Below are positions 53,695-63,070 of a stretch of DNA of 64,000 bases, one piece after another (positions within the stretch are counted from its first letter, which is position 1; each line of letters begins with the position of its first letter). A program made the position numbers and the translations under genes. A model generated the notes under the pieces. That model did not search any database, had not been told where the DNA came from, and saw nothing but the letters and a program-made list of their open reading frames with translations. The stretch comes from Halocatena marina (GTDB lineage: Archaea > Halobacteriota > Halobacteria > Halobacteriales > Haloarculaceae), in assembly GCF_025913575.1 (NCBI RefSeq), contig NZ_CP109785.1, positions 186,001-250,000 on the forward strand. The letters run 5' to 3'.

Positions 53695-54156
53695 GTGACT
53701 ACGTCCGTACCGGGGAACGATTTCGCTGTTCGTCAAGCGACACGGGCGGATCTGCTCGATGTCTTTCGAATCGAGCACGCCTCTTTTGCACAGCCGTGGC
53801 CGTTCCAAGCGTTCGAGCGGTTTGTCGGTGGTGAGGGGTTTCTCGTGGCCGAGCAAGGAAGTTTAATAGCGGGATATATCGTCGCTGATTCGGTTCCAAA
53901 CCACGGTAGCGCACTCGGACACATAAAGGACTTCGCCGTCCATCCAGACTTTCGAGGACAGGGCATTGGCACAAGACTTCTCCAACGGACGCTTTCGGAT
54001 CTCGGTATGCGGGGCGTCTATTCCGTTAAGCTAGAAGTCAGAGAGAGCAATGATACGGCGATTCGACTCTATCAGCAACACGGATTCACCCACCGACGGA
54101 CTGTTCCTCGATACTACGAAAATGGCGAAGACGCGCTGATAATGGTTCGAGACTAA
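53695..54156 (+). CDS. rimI: RimI-like ribosomal-protein/N-terminal acetyltransferase
   Basis: 153 residues from the GTG at 53695; a longer open frame upstream looks non-coding. GNAT fold: the acetyl-CoA loop RGQGIG is near residue 87, and FRIEHASFAQPWPFQAF and NDTAIRLYQQHGF are typical of RimI and the archaeal N-terminal acetyltransferase Ard1-like proteins. It acetylates protein N-termini. Its exact substrates are not predictable. It converges on gdh. Confidence 0.85.
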   Translation: MTTSVPGNDFAVRQATRADLLDVFRIEHASFAQPWPFQAFERFVGGEGFLVAEQGSLIAGYIVADSVPNHGSALGHIKDFAVHPDFRGQGIGTRLLQRTLSDLGMRGVYSVKLEVRESNDTAIRLYQQHGFTHRRTVPRYYENGEDALIMVRD

Positions 54157-54235
54157 TAAGCGAAAACGATACTATCTCCCAGTCTCTCCCTTCCCCGAAA
54201 CAGTTCACTTCTGTCTCAGTTACAGTGTTTCCGAC

Positions 54236-55528
54236 TCAGGGCCACAGTCCACGCGATTCGTGGGCTTCGACGATTCGTTTGAGTCCAACGACGTACGCGG
54301 CATCACGCCACGAGATTTCATCTTCACTCTCGTAGGCGTTTATGACGCTCGTCCACGCTGAGAGCATTTCTGCTTCGAGCTCTTCGTTCACGCGTTCGAG
54401 CGACCAACCCCGTCGGTTGATGTCTTGGAGCCATTCGAAGTACGAGACAGTGACACCACCCGCGTTGGCGAGGATATCAGGAATGACTGGGACGTCCCGT
54501 CGCTCGAAAATCGAATCTGCAGTCGATGTCGTCGGACCGTTCGCTCCTTCGACAATCATCGAGGCGGAAACATCTCCCGCGTTCGATTCTGTGAGCACGT
54601 TTCCAACCGCAGCAGGAATGAGGACGTCTACGTCAAGCGTGAGCAATTCTTCGTTTGAGAGCGCTTCGGTACCGGAAAATCCAGTTACGGCAGCGGGTTC
54701 CTCGCCGTGTGATTTGATCGCTTCTGTGTCCAGTCCGTCGGGATCGTAGATTGCTCCGTTGACATCACTTGCGGCAACGACATTTGCTCCCCATTCGTCG
54801 AGAAGGCGAGCAGCGTTCGCACCAACGCTCCCGAATCCTTGTACAGCGATGGTCGTTTCATCGAGTGGTTGGCTGTAGTATTTACACGCCTCACGTGTGA
54901 CGATAGCGACGCTTCGACCGGGGGCTTCCTCACGGCCGTAGGAGCCACCGATAACCGGTGGCTTCCCTGTGACGACACCGGGTGTCGTTTCGCCTTCCTG
55001 CATGCTGTAGGCGTCCATAAACCACCCCATCGTTTCCGCATCGGTGCCCATATCCGGTGCAGGAATGTCGTGCATCGGCCCAATGACGCTCCGGAGTTCC
55101 TGTGCAAACCGGCGAGTCAGCCGTTCTTTCTCGTTTTGACTGAGTAGCTTCGGATTGACGACGACACCACCTTTTGCGCCACCGAACGGAAGGTCCATCA
55201 CGGCGCATTTCCACGTCATCCACATCGAAAGCCCGACACACTCCTCTTCGTTCACCTCCGGGTGATAGCGGAGTCCGCCCTTGAACGGCCCACGAACCGA
55301 GTCGTGTTGGGCACGATATCCCGTGAATACCTCGACAGTACCATCATCTCGCTCTAACGGAAGCGAAACTCGCTCGACTCGCTGTGGATGCTTGAGACGC
55401 TCGATTACATTCGGATCGAGGTCGAGAAGTGCAGCCGCACGTTCGAGTTGCCGTCGAGCCGTTACGACCGCAGATTCAGACTCCTCGTTCTCGGCTTGTT
55501 CCTGTGAAATTGAGACGCCGGTTGCCAT
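54236..55528 (-). CDS. gdh: Glutamate dehydrogenase
   Basis: 430 residues, full-length. The substrate site has [11 protein letters not shown] and the catalytic lysine in [10 protein letters not shown]; the dinucleotide domain has [10 protein letters not shown]. Catalyses glutamate and 2-oxoglutarate interconversion. The nucleotide specificity cannot be read safely. A GAGGAGGT ribosome binding site (minus strand 55537-55544) lies eight bases before the ATG, unlike the leaderless genes around, so this message has a leader. Confidence 0.94.
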   Translation of the reverse strand: MATGVSISQEQAENEESESAVVTARRQLERAAALLDLDPNVIERLKHPQRVERVSLPLERDDGTVEVFTGYRAQHDSVRGPFKGGLRYHPEVNEEECVGLSMWMTWKCAVMDLPFGGAKGGVVVNPKLLSQNEKERLTRRFAQELRSVIGPMHDIPAPDMGTDAETMGWFMDAYSMQEGETTPGVVTGKPPVIGGSYGREEAPGRSVAIVTREACKYYSQPLDETTIAVQGFGSVGANAARLLDEWGANVVAASDVNGAIYDPDGLDTEAIKSHGEEPAAVTGFSGTEALSNEELLTLDVDVLIPAAVGNVLTESNAGDVSASMIVEGANGPTTSTADSIFERRDVPVIPDILANAGGVTVSYFEWLQDINRRGWSLERVNEELEAEMLSAWTSVINAYESEDEISWRDAAYVVGLKRIVEAHESRGLWP

Positions 55529-55536
55529 CTTTAAAT

Positions 55537-55544
55537 ACCTCCTC
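55537..55544 (-). promoter_or_regulatory. Strong ribosome binding site of gdh
   Basis: On the minus strand this is GAGGAGGT, eight bases before the ATG at 55528. It marks gdh as a leadered message and fixes the start. Confidence 0.75.
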
Positions 55545-55557
55545 TGATTTTGCCGCC

Positions 55558-55571
55558 GCTACTCGAGTAGC
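55558..55571. promoter_or_regulatory. 14-base palindrome GCTACTCGAGTAGC
   Basis: Perfect dyad centred about 36 bases before the gdh start. It is either an operator or part of the leader; both would affect gdh expression. Confidence 0.4.
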
Positions 55572-55849
55572 CAGTGCTGTTGGTCCGCGAATTGGTCACC
55601 GGTGTCTTGTATCGCAACAAACCGCTCATCCACACCATTGTCGTGTGTTGTGCATGGATGAATATAATATTAATCCATATATGCGATATTAACACATCCA
55701 GCAGAATCACGATCTTTTCAGTTTGCTGTCGTATTACGACGCTCTGCATCTTCCACTCGCGCTTTTTGATGGACTGTTCGACGCTGTTATTTCGATCGGT
55801 GCTTGTTGTATCTCACAAGGGCTTTCCGCACGGCGGCTGTACAGTGGCC

Positions 55850-56266
55850 ATGGGATACGAGTGCCCTGTCTGTGAGATCCCGCAGGCTGATGGCAGTCAC
55901 CTCGCGAACCACGTCGCGTTCACTGCGATCATCCATGGTGACGAACACGAGGCGTGGCTCGATGAACGTGTTTCCGGTTGGTCTGATATGGGCCAAGACG
56001 AGTTAGCCGACGTACTCACCGAACTATCCGAGGAGACGACGTTTCCACAGGTGTTCGAAGATACAACTACCGGTGGTGAGCATCAACACGACCGCGAACG
56101 GTCTGGACAGTTGTTCGATGAACCATCGATGGCCGAACAGGGCGTTGGAAATGGTCGAGAACAACAACTGGACGCCCAGTCCGGAACGTTGGACGTAGAG
56201 GCACAGGCCGTTTTGGAAGAGGCTCGACGAATGACCGAATCGAAATTAGAAACTGACGAAGAGTAA
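55850..56266 (+). CDS. DUF5810-type haloarchaeal protein
   Basis: 138 residues from the ATG at 55850. It starts with a zinc-finger-like CPVCEIPQADGSHLANHVAF, where two cysteines and two histidines are spaced like a single zinc finger. The remaining acidic part is low in complexity. It is found in haloarchaea next to the DUF5809 gene, as here (142 bases on). Function unknown. Confidence 0.78.
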   Translation: MGYECPVCEIPQADGSHLANHVAFTAIIHGDEHEAWLDERVSGWSDMGQDELADVLTELSEETTFPQVFEDTTTGGEHQHDRERSGQLFDEPSMAEQGVGNGREQQLDAQSGTLDVEAQAVLEEARRMTESKLETDEE

Positions 56267-56407
56267 TCGGTGACGTTTCGAGTTGGTATCGTTCCATTCC
56301 TCGATTCTCATCAACCAACACGGTATCAGCCATGCTCAGTACTACACAGCAGAGTCGATCATAGCGCCTGCGATGAACATAACTATCCCTCCCGAGTACC
56401 CTCGATC

Positions 56408-56842
56408 ATGCATTCGGTCGGTATCTTCGCCCCTGAAACGGTCGAGGCGGCACACGAGCAATACGACGCACTCGGATTCTCCGCCCAAACCGTCGTTCGT
56501 GAGGTTGCAAAGGCGATGTCGTTCGACAGAGACGAGTATCGAGAGCGCGTCACCACTGATGTCGTGATGACCGCGCGCGAGGCCCTTTTCGCGTCATTAC
56601 TCGAAGTTACAGTTGGCACACGCGAGGAGTTCGACGAGTGGTGTGCTGATCGAAACGACGAGGTCGAACTCGCAGGGAATGAGAACGTCGACCACGTCGT
56701 CTGGCATCCGATCCCGTTTGCGGGTGTGATTGTCGCAGCGACGTTTCAAAATGAGGAAACAGCAGCTGTCGGAACGCTCCAACGACAGGCGTTCGGTCGT
56801 CACTACCGGAACGCATTCGAAGAACACACCACAGATGAGTGA
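56408..56842 (+). CDS. DUF5809-type haloarchaeal protein
   Basis: 144 residues from the ATG at 56408; the longer frame to 56270 seems non-coding. It is alpha/beta, without cysteine motif or membrane segment; conserved-looking pieces are VVREVAKAMSFDRDEY and NVDHVVWHPIPFAGV. A CATAACTAT element about 29 bases upstream may be its promoter. It overlaps the NUDIX gene by eight bases, so they are made together. Confidence 0.75.
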   Translation: MHSVGIFAPETVEAAHEQYDALGFSAQTVVREVAKAMSFDRDEYRERVTTDVVMTAREALFASLLEVTVGTREEFDEWCADRNDEVELAGNENVDHVVWHPIPFAGVIVAATFQNEETAAVGTLQRQAFGRHYRNAFEEHTTDE

Positions 56843-57512
56843 ATTCAACGAGTCCGGTCCCGACTCCAATCACGATCACGATCACGAAACGAGTACAGAT
56901 ACCGACCCCGACGGATGGCAGTTTATCGAGTCTGTCACCGAATACGAAACGGGCTGGTACACTGGCGGTTACGATCGATTCAAACAGCCAGACGGGACAG
57001 AAAAGCAGTACTACTGGGCGACACTCCCGCCTGCTGTGGTCGTCGTTGCCCGGGACGGAGATGAGCTGGTGATGGTTGAGCAGTTTCGGCCTCCGATCCG
57101 TCGATTATGTCTCGAACTCCCCGCTGGCATCGTCGATGCCGATGATCTGCCGGCTGCTCCGGATAACATCGACCGTTCGGACACACCGGGTGGATTGGCG
57201 GCAACTGCAGATGTTCCTCCTGCTGCCTACGAAGCGGCAGGTGCGCGCGAACTCCGCGAGGAAACCGGGCACGATCCGAACGAAATCATCTTCCTCGATG
57301 ACTTCTGGGTGGCGACCGGCGTGCTCACACATCGTCGCGGACACGTTTTCGCCTCCGATCTTGACCCAACCGACCGCAAACTCGATACGAACGAGTTCAT
57401 TACCGTTCGTCGTGTGCCCGTTAGCGAGGCACTTGAACAAGCACGGACCCCACCCTCCAATGACGCCACGATCGAAGGACTGCTACTAGCAGAACACGAA
57501 GGACTGCTCTAA
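56835..57512 (+). CDS. NUDIX hydrolase (ADP-ribose pyrophosphatase-like)
   Basis: 225 residues from the ATG at 56835, which overlaps the DUF5809 stop. After an acidic, His/Asp-rich tail, the NUDIX box is seen as LELPAGIVDA and, after an insertion of about 35 residues, AGARELREETGHDP. The MVEQFRPPIRR segment before it is characteristic of ADP-ribose pyrophosphatases. The long insertion in the box region is unusual. It hydrolyses a nucleoside diphosphate linked to another moiety; substrate not certain. Confidence 0.87.
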   Translation: MSEFNESGPDSNHDHDHETSTDTDPDGWQFIESVTEYETGWYTGGYDRFKQPDGTEKQYYWATLPPAVVVVARDGDELVMVEQFRPPIRRLCLELPAGIVDADDLPAAPDNIDRSDTPGGLAATADVPPAAYEAAGARELREETGHDPNEIIFLDDFWVATGVLTHRRGHVFASDLDPTDRKLDTNEFITVRRVPVSEALEQARTPPSNDATIEGLLLAEHEGLL

Positions 57513-57585
57513 GCGATCTGTTTAGTACATTGCGTATCTCTGTCGCCACCTTTGATGCTGTGTTCTTCTGTGCGGATAGATCCGG

Positions 57586-57594
57586 TACTATATC
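57586..57594 (+). promoter_or_regulatory. TATA-like box of the rhodanese gene
   Basis: TACTATATC is centred 28 bases before the ATG at 57618, fitting a leaderless message. Confidence 0.5.
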
Positions 57595-57617
57595 CGTATC
57601 CGGTGGTTTGATCGGAC

Positions 57618-57977
57618 ATGGACGGCGAGATTACCGCAGCAGAGTTGAAGACGTTGCTCGATACTGATGAGGACGTTCGACTCGTCGACATTCGAAACCG
57701 GACTGCGTTCGAACGTGGACACATCCCCAGCAGCGACAACATTCCGTTCGAAGAACTTCCACAGCGGGTTGAGGAACTCGATGACGACGACCACATCGTC
57801 ACTATCTGTCCACTTGGAAAGTCGTCGATTCAGGCGGCCAGGCTCATCGAATCGTACGAGGGAACGAACGATACGACTATCGAGAGCCTAGCTGACGGAT
57901 TACAGGGATGGGAATACGCGCTCGAGTCGAACAACGGGAACGCAGAGACGAACGACGGAACAAAAGCGCCCTTCTAA
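57618..57977 (+). CDS. Rhodanese-domain protein
   Basis: 119 residues, one rhodanese domain. The active-site loop is CPLGKSS with the catalytic C64, and the CH2A-like VRLVDIRNRTAFERGHIP is clear. It could carry a persulfide sulfur for thio-modification or cyanide detoxification. No sulfur-relay partner is nearby. The last 15 residues are a polar tail. Confidence 0.88.
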   Translation: MDGEITAAELKTLLDTDEDVRLVDIRNRTAFERGHIPSSDNIPFEELPQRVEELDDDDHIVTICPLGKSSIQAARLIESYEGTNDTTIESLADGLQGWEYALESNNGNAETNDGTKAPF

Positions 57978-58075
57978 CCGCATCCTCTGAGCTATTTTCT
58001 CTTGTAGGTAAAGTGTTAACGGAGGACGGCCTCCTCGTTGGATCTGTTCACATGATCGTGCGGCGTAATTTTGCG

Positions 58076-58393
<318 letters not shown>

Positions 58394-58403
58394 CTATTAA
58401 ACA
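58394..58403 (-). promoter_or_regulatory. TATA-like box of the aIF1 gene
   Basis: GTTTAATAGG on the minus strand, centred about 29 bases before the ATG at 58369. Confidence 0.5.
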
Positions 58404-58464
58404 CTATCGACCGTTCAGCCAAAAAACGCCGTCTCGTCGTGCCCTTGAGAGTCTGCGAGATGCG

Positions 58465-60678
58465 CTATAGGAGAGATCGTTCGCGCACACGTCGATTAAC
58501 GATATCGATCGCTTCGTCTGCAAGCGCCTCTGTCGCCTCCCCTCCGTATACGGCGCGTTCGTATATCTCCTCAACCCGCCGTGCAGAATCGTCACCAACG
58601 ACACGAACGTACTGCTTTCTCGTCTCTCCCGGTCTCCGCGGTCGATGCTCGCGTGCAAGGATGTATTCGAGTCGTTCGAATGCGCGTTCGATGTCACTCT
58701 CAGGATCGGTACGCGGCTGTCGGCGGAGCCACACTTCTCGGTAGGCCCGTCCACCGACGCCACTGCGGCGTACCACGGCCGCAATTCCCAACAGGACGAT
58801 CGTTCCCAAAAACATTCGATCTCTCGAAGGGAGCATAATCTGCAAATCGCTCAATCCACCCTCCTTGTCGGCATCCGAGTCGCTTAGATCGCTCTCGCCA
58901 CTCGGCGTGAATCCCGGAGGAGATGGGTTGTTCGATGAACCCTCTCTGGTTTGCTGTTGAGCTTCTGATTGGGGTGTGGATGTCTCGGTCGAGGTGGTTC
59001 CGTTACCCGCACTCTCGTTTTCATCAGGGGTCGGTGTTGGTGTCGGTTCCGTCTCGTTCGTATCGACGTTTGGGACTCCCTCAGATCGGGCGGTTTCGAT
59101 GACGTTCTGTTCTGCTTGCTGGCGCGCTCCACCCGGCGTCGGGTCGAATTTGATCCATCCGTATTCAGGGATGTACACTTCGACCCATGCATGTGAGTCA
59201 AGTCCACGGACGACCCACTTATTCGAGTCTACACGCTGGCCCGGCGTGTATCCGACGACGAACCGGGCCGGAATATCCTGCGTTCGAAGCATTGTAACCA
59301 TCGTCGTGGCAAAGTACGTACAGTACCCACGGTCCATCTCGAAGAGGAAGCTGTCCGCGATGTGGTCGTTCGGTCGCTGTACATCGAGCGAGTAGTTCTT
59401 GCTCCGCTGGAGATGTTCTTCGATGATCCGTGCCGTATCGTAGCTGTTGTTGGCGTTCGTGGTTAGCTTGTCAGTGTACTCTTTGACTCGTTCGGGTGTG
59501 CTGCCCGGGTTTTTTGTGTATCGACGGAGGACTTCGTCCGGATAGTCATCAGAACTGGTGCGCAACTCCTCCGGAGAAGCCGCTGGGACCGAACTGACAA
59601 CACTGTACGAATCACCTGCATTGAGTCGTGTCTCTGGTTGTACGCCCTCAAAACCTGTTACGCGCGCCGAGTGGTTATCGACGGAAATGGGCTTCCACGC
59701 CGCGGGCATGACGTTCACCGGTTGCTTGGCACGAACTGTTTGTCGAATGTTTTGGTTCGGTCCCGGTGGCTGTGATAGCGAACCATTGTACGAATGGCTG
59801 TTTACGGTTCGTATCCAACTCGATCCAGTGTAACGGTCGTACGCCCCAACACGCCAGTACGCCTGCTGGTCGCTCTCGACTGTGAATCGAACTGAGGGGC
59901 TGAGGCGTATCGATCCTTGGATCGAGAGCTCGTTGTCAGCGTTCGTGAGGCTCCCCTCAACTGTCTGTGGATCGTTCGCTCCCTCTCTTGAGAGCACTGG
60001 GTGACTCTCACCGCCAGGAACGACACTCACTGTGGCCGTGAGAACGACGATCACAGCAAGAACAATAGCGAGCGCATTTGCTGCCGAGAGATTCCCACCG
60101 CTGTGATCGAGGTCTCCGAACCCAACCGTCGCTGCTGCCCCGAGCACACCGATGAGACCGGTTGTTACGTCCACGTCCCCTGTGAGAATGAAGAACCCAA
60201 GCGCAACGCATCCTACGCTCGTTGCCCGTCCATACTGTTTTCGAGAGGCGAAATACGACGTGAGAAATACAGGTACGGGTGCGACTGCTGTCGCCCAGAC
60301 GCCAGCGTTGATGATTCGGAGGATCGACAATCCTGTGATGAGTGCACCAAAATCTGCCAAGAGAATATCTGTTGAGATGACGAACGAATATCCTTCTGGG
60401 AGTGTTGGGACGTACAGTGCGACCCCACCTGCTGCGATGAAGGCAGCACAGAGGTACGCAATCAGTGGCATCATGAATCGTCCAATAACGATTCCACCGA
60501 CGAATGCCCCAGTCACAATAATGAAAAACAGCTGCATGTCGCCGGTGATATCGACTGCGCGATGGAGCACACTCAAATACGACCAACTCAGAACGAAGAG
60601 TCCAAGGAGTGCGAATAGCCACGGCGACTCAGCTTGAAATCGCTGTTTTGTGTCGAATTTTTCTCTCAGCCTACTCAT
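58465..60678 (-). CDS. Membrane-bound transglutaminase-like protein
   Basis: 737 residues. About six membrane segments fill the first 210 residues (DUF3488-like). A large external region contains a transglutaminase core: cysteine in RGYCTYFATTMV near 453, histidine in LDSHAWVEV near 497 and aspartate in KFDPTPGG near 514. A Ser/Thr/Pro linker and one more membrane helix precede a C-terminal DUF4129 domain. It is the last gene of a MoxR-DUF58-transglutaminase operon found in bacteria and archaea, whose substrate is unknown; it overlaps the DUF58 gene by ATGA. Confidence 0.9.
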   Translation of the reverse strand: MSRLREKFDTKQRFQAESPWLFALLGLFVLSWSYLSVLHRAVDITGDMQLFFIIVTGAFVGGIVIGRFMMPLIAYLCAAFIAAGGVALYVPTLPEGYSFVISTDILLADFGALITGLSILRIINAGVWATAVAPVPVFLTSYFASRKQYGRATSVGCVALGFFILTGDVDVTTGLIGVLGAAATVGFGDLDHSGGNLSAANALAIVLAVIVVLTATVSVVPGGESHPVLSREGANDPQTVEGSLTNADNELSIQGSIRLSPSVRFTVESDQQAYWRVGAYDRYTGSSWIRTVNSHSYNGSLSQPPGPNQNIRQTVRAKQPVNVMPAAWKPISVDNHSARVTGFEGVQPETRLNAGDSYSVVSSVPAASPEELRTSSDDYPDEVLRRYTKNPGSTPERVKEYTDKLTTNANNSYDTARIIEEHLQRSKNYSLDVQRPNDHIADSFLFEMDRGYCTYFATTMVTMLRTQDIPARFVVGYTPGQRVDSNKWVVRGLDSHAWVEVYIPEYGWIKFDPTPGGARQQAEQNVIETARSEGVPNVDTNETEPTPTPTPDENESAGNGTTSTETSTPQSEAQQQTREGSSNNPSPPGFTPSGESDLSDSDADKEGGLSDLQIMLPSRDRMFLGTIVLLGIAAVVRRSGVGGRAYREVWLRRQPRTDPESDIERAFERLEYILAREHRPRRPGETRKQYVRVVGDDSARRVEEIYERAVYGGEATEALADEAIDIVNRRVRERSLL

Positions 60679-61802
60679 GCGGGAACACTCTCACTTTCCT
60701 CGCCGCTATCGCTCCCGCTTTTCTCTTTCTCTTTCCGTATCTTTTGACTTCGGTGCCTGTCGCTGCTGTCGATTGCAGTTTTCTGTTTCCTGCTGTCGAG
60801 GTCATCACGAGCGCCCTCAATTGGCTCCTGATTGGTTAGCTGGTCAAACGAGATCGTTTGTCCCCCGTCTCCAACTTCGATGGTTACCCGGCCCCGTTCA
60901 CCGAGAACGTATACGTCTGCTGACTCGACGCGTTCCATCGAGACGCGGCCCGGGTTAGTTCGCGCGAGAAGTTCGAGCATTCGCTGTCGATGGCGTTCAT
61001 CGTGTCCCTTTTCGAGATGTCCGTTCGGGACTGCGAGGCTGACTTCGATACCGCGATCGATGAGATATGCAACGATGCTCGCGGTCGCCGTCGCCATCGC
61101 GTCGACACTCCGTCCGTGACTGTCTGCGGTTGACTCAGCAGCGATCGAGATACCTTCACCCCCACCGTGTGTGTACTCAACGACAAAGAGGTCGTCTTGA
61201 TGCTGTTGTTTCGCGCTTGTCTTCCAGTGGACATCACGGAGTGAGTCCCCCGGTACATACTCGCGGAGCTGATCGAATTCTTGTCGTTCGATCTTTTCAT
61301 CCGCTTCTGTGACTGCTTGTAGTGGTTTTGGCGACGTGAGATGGCGGATGTCTGGATAAACGAGTAGTGTTTCAGAATCGGTGTACCGATAGCGTTTGGT
61401 GACGAGTCCAAGCGAGTCGCGCACGTCAACAGACAGTGGGCCAATACTATGCACTCCGCGTCGCACGAGTTCTATGTTGTATGCAACCGTCTGATCTCCG
61501 GCGACGGTTTGCTCCACTGTATTGGGACGAATTCCGTCTCCGAGTTGATCGGTGATACTAACCATGCGGTTTGTGTCGAGACGGAGACGTAGCGTCCGGT
61601 CGTCTCCCGGAAATCCCGGTTCGGGAATCGAACGTTCGAGTGTTGGCCGGTCAGTCAGCGTGACTTCTGTAACGGCAACCGCGAGTGTCGCGATCGCTGG
61701 TACCACGACAGCATCTAATGCCCGTGCGCCAGAATTTGCACCGAGAACGAATCCGAGGACGGCAACTCCAGCGACGACAGTTCCGCGTCGTGTCAGCTTC
61801 AT
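60675..61802 (-). CDS. DUF58 protein (von Willebrand A-like)
   Basis: 375 residues from the ATG at 61802. Two N-terminal membrane helices are followed by a beta domain and the DUF58 signature (DSLRDVHWKTSAKQQ near residue 195). The fold is related to von Willebrand factor A domains and usually works with a MoxR ATPase. The last 50 residues are a charged tail (lysine/serine/glutamate). It begins one base after the MoxR stop. Confidence 0.9.
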   Translation of the reverse strand: MKLTRRGTVVAGVAVLGFVLGANSGARALDAVVVPAIATLAVAVTEVTLTDRPTLERSIPEPGFPGDDRTLRLRLDTNRMVSITDQLGDGIRPNTVEQTVAGDQTVAYNIELVRRGVHSIGPLSVDVRDSLGLVTKRYRYTDSETLLVYPDIRHLTSPKPLQAVTEADEKIERQEFDQLREYVPGDSLRDVHWKTSAKQQHQDDLFVVEYTHGGGEGISIAAESTADSHGRSVDAMATATASIVAYLIDRGIEVSLAVPNGHLEKGHDERHRQRMLELLARTNPGRVSMERVESADVYVLGERGRVTIEVGDGGQTISFDQLTNQEPIEGARDDLDSRKQKTAIDSSDRHRSQKIRKEKEKSGSDSGEESESVPA

Positions 61803-61803
61803 T

Positions 61804-62751
61804 CTATACCTCGACAGTTTCAAGTGCCGTCTCAATGAGTTCTTCTGGCGTTTCGTGGCTACTCGGTGGGACTCGTATCCTGTGTGCAAGTACTGCTCTT
61901 GCTTCCTGTTGGATATCGTCTGGGATAACGTAGCTACGCTGGTTGAGCACGGCCCGTGCCTGCGCAGCGCGCAACAACGTGATCGATCCACGAGGACTCA
62001 CTCCCAACTGTGCCTTTTCGCGTGTATATCGAGAGAGGTTGGTAATGTACTCTCGAATGGCGTCTTCAACACGCACACGAGAGACAGTCTGTCGAGCCGA
62101 CCGGAGATCCTCGATGGCCGCAACAGGCGTCAACGAATCGATCGGATGGTCACCGACAACGCGGGCAAGTACCTGTGACTCTTCATCCTCGCCCGGATAT
62201 CCGAGGTGAAGCTTTTTCATGAACCGATCGATTTCGGCGATCGGAAGATCATAGGTACGGTTACGCTCGACCGAGTTTTGTGTGGCGATGACAGTGAACG
62301 GATCCGGCATCCGGCGTGTCTTGCCATCGACTGTCACCTGCTTTTCTTCCATCGCCTCCAGCAGCGCGCTCTGTGTCTTTGGAGGCGCACGGTTGATCTC
62401 GTCGGCGAGCACAACGTTTGCGAATATCGGCCCGTTTCGGAAGTCGAACTCTCGTGTCTTCTGATTGAAGACGTTCACGCCGGTCACGTCGCTCGGAAGA
62501 AGGTCTGGCGTGAACTGAATCCGCTTGAATATCCCGTCGATCGACCGGGCAATGGACCGTGCGAGCATCGTCTTTCCAACGCCCGGTACGTCTTCAAGGA
62601 GCACATTCCCCTGTGCTAATAACGACGTTACAAGATGCTCGACGGTATCGTGGTGACCAACGATAACTCGCTCTACGTTCGTCATCACGCTCTGTGCTAA
62701 CTCCTTTGGCTGCTCTACGTCGATAGTCTCTGCAGTGATATTGTCTGTCAT
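61804..62751 (-). CDS. MoxR-family AAA+ ATPase
   Basis: 315 residues. Walker A is VPGVGKTML at about 46-54, Walker B is LADEINRAPPKTQSALLEAMEE, and sensor/arginine-finger elements (TQNSVERN, GSITLLRAAQA) are in place. MoxR ATPases act as chaperones for their VWA/DUF58 partner and substrate complex. First gene of the minus-strand operon. Confidence 0.93.
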   Translation of the reverse strand: MTDNITAETIDVEQPKELAQSVMTNVERVIVGHHDTVEHLVTSLLAQGNVLLEDVPGVGKTMLARSIARSIDGIFKRIQFTPDLLPSDVTGVNVFNQKTREFDFRNGPIFANVVLADEINRAPPKTQSALLEAMEEKQVTVDGKTRRMPDPFTVIATQNSVERNRTYDLPIAEIDRFMKKLHLGYPGEDEESQVLARVVGDHPIDSLTPVAAIEDLRSARQTVSRVRVEDAIREYITNLSRYTREKAQLGVSPRGSITLLRAAQARAVLNQRSYVIPDDIQQEARAVLAHRIRVPPSSHETPEELIETALETVEV

Positions 62752-62872
62752 AACTCGCGCCTACTACAAGTGACTCTCACAAGCGTACATACGGCTTCTC
62801 GATGCAGAGTATAGGTCGAGCTCACATTCCGCTTGTCGGGCCGAAGCGTAGTAACTCTGCTGGGTTACATTG

Positions 62873-62925
62873 TCGGTAAAAAACACGGATTCGAACATCC
62901 TTGCCACAGTATTATCGGTAAAAAA
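62873..62925 (+). repeat. Two TCGGTAAAAAA repeats 42 bases apart
   Basis: Exact copies at 62873-62883 and 62915-62925, four helical turns apart. This places both on one face of the DNA. Candidate binding sites for a regulator of the MoxR operon or of the gene at 63071. Confidence 0.45.
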
Positions 62926-62945
62926 TAATGATAAAAGGCTAAAAA

Positions 62946-62965
62946 CGTTCGAATAATCGTTCGAA
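62946..62965 (+). repeat. Doubled CGTTCGAA with 4-base spacer
   Basis: CGTTCGAA-TAAT-CGTTCGAA; each unit contains the palindrome TTCGAA. A further TTCGAA lies at 62890. Candidate operator. Confidence 0.4.
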
Positions 62966-63038
62966 CTGTTCAATCCCTATACTGCAGTCGCCTCTAAAAC
63001 AGTGAAACCCACTGAAAACCACCGGAACTATTCTCCCC

Positions 63039-63046
63039 TTTTATGA
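63039..63046 (+). promoter_or_regulatory. TATA-like box of the gene at 63071
   Basis: TTTTATGA is centred about 28 bases before the ATG at 63071 and supports that start. Confidence 0.5.
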
Positions 63047-63070
63047 GATTTGCTGTGTTCTTTCGGTTCG

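Larger units (their letters stand above)
55529..55849. other. Divergent control region of gdh and the DUF5810 gene
   Basis: 321 bases without a gene. It contains the gdh ribosome binding site, the 14-base palindrome at 55558 and an A+T-rich imperfect dyad at 55654-55678 (arms ATGGAT and ATCCAT). Confidence 0.5.
62752..63038. other. Divergent control region with repeats
   Basis: A+T-rich region between the MoxR operon and the gene at 63071, with no gene of its own. Two exact 11-base repeats (62873 and 62915) and a doubled CGTTCGAA (62946-62965) are present. Confidence 0.55.
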
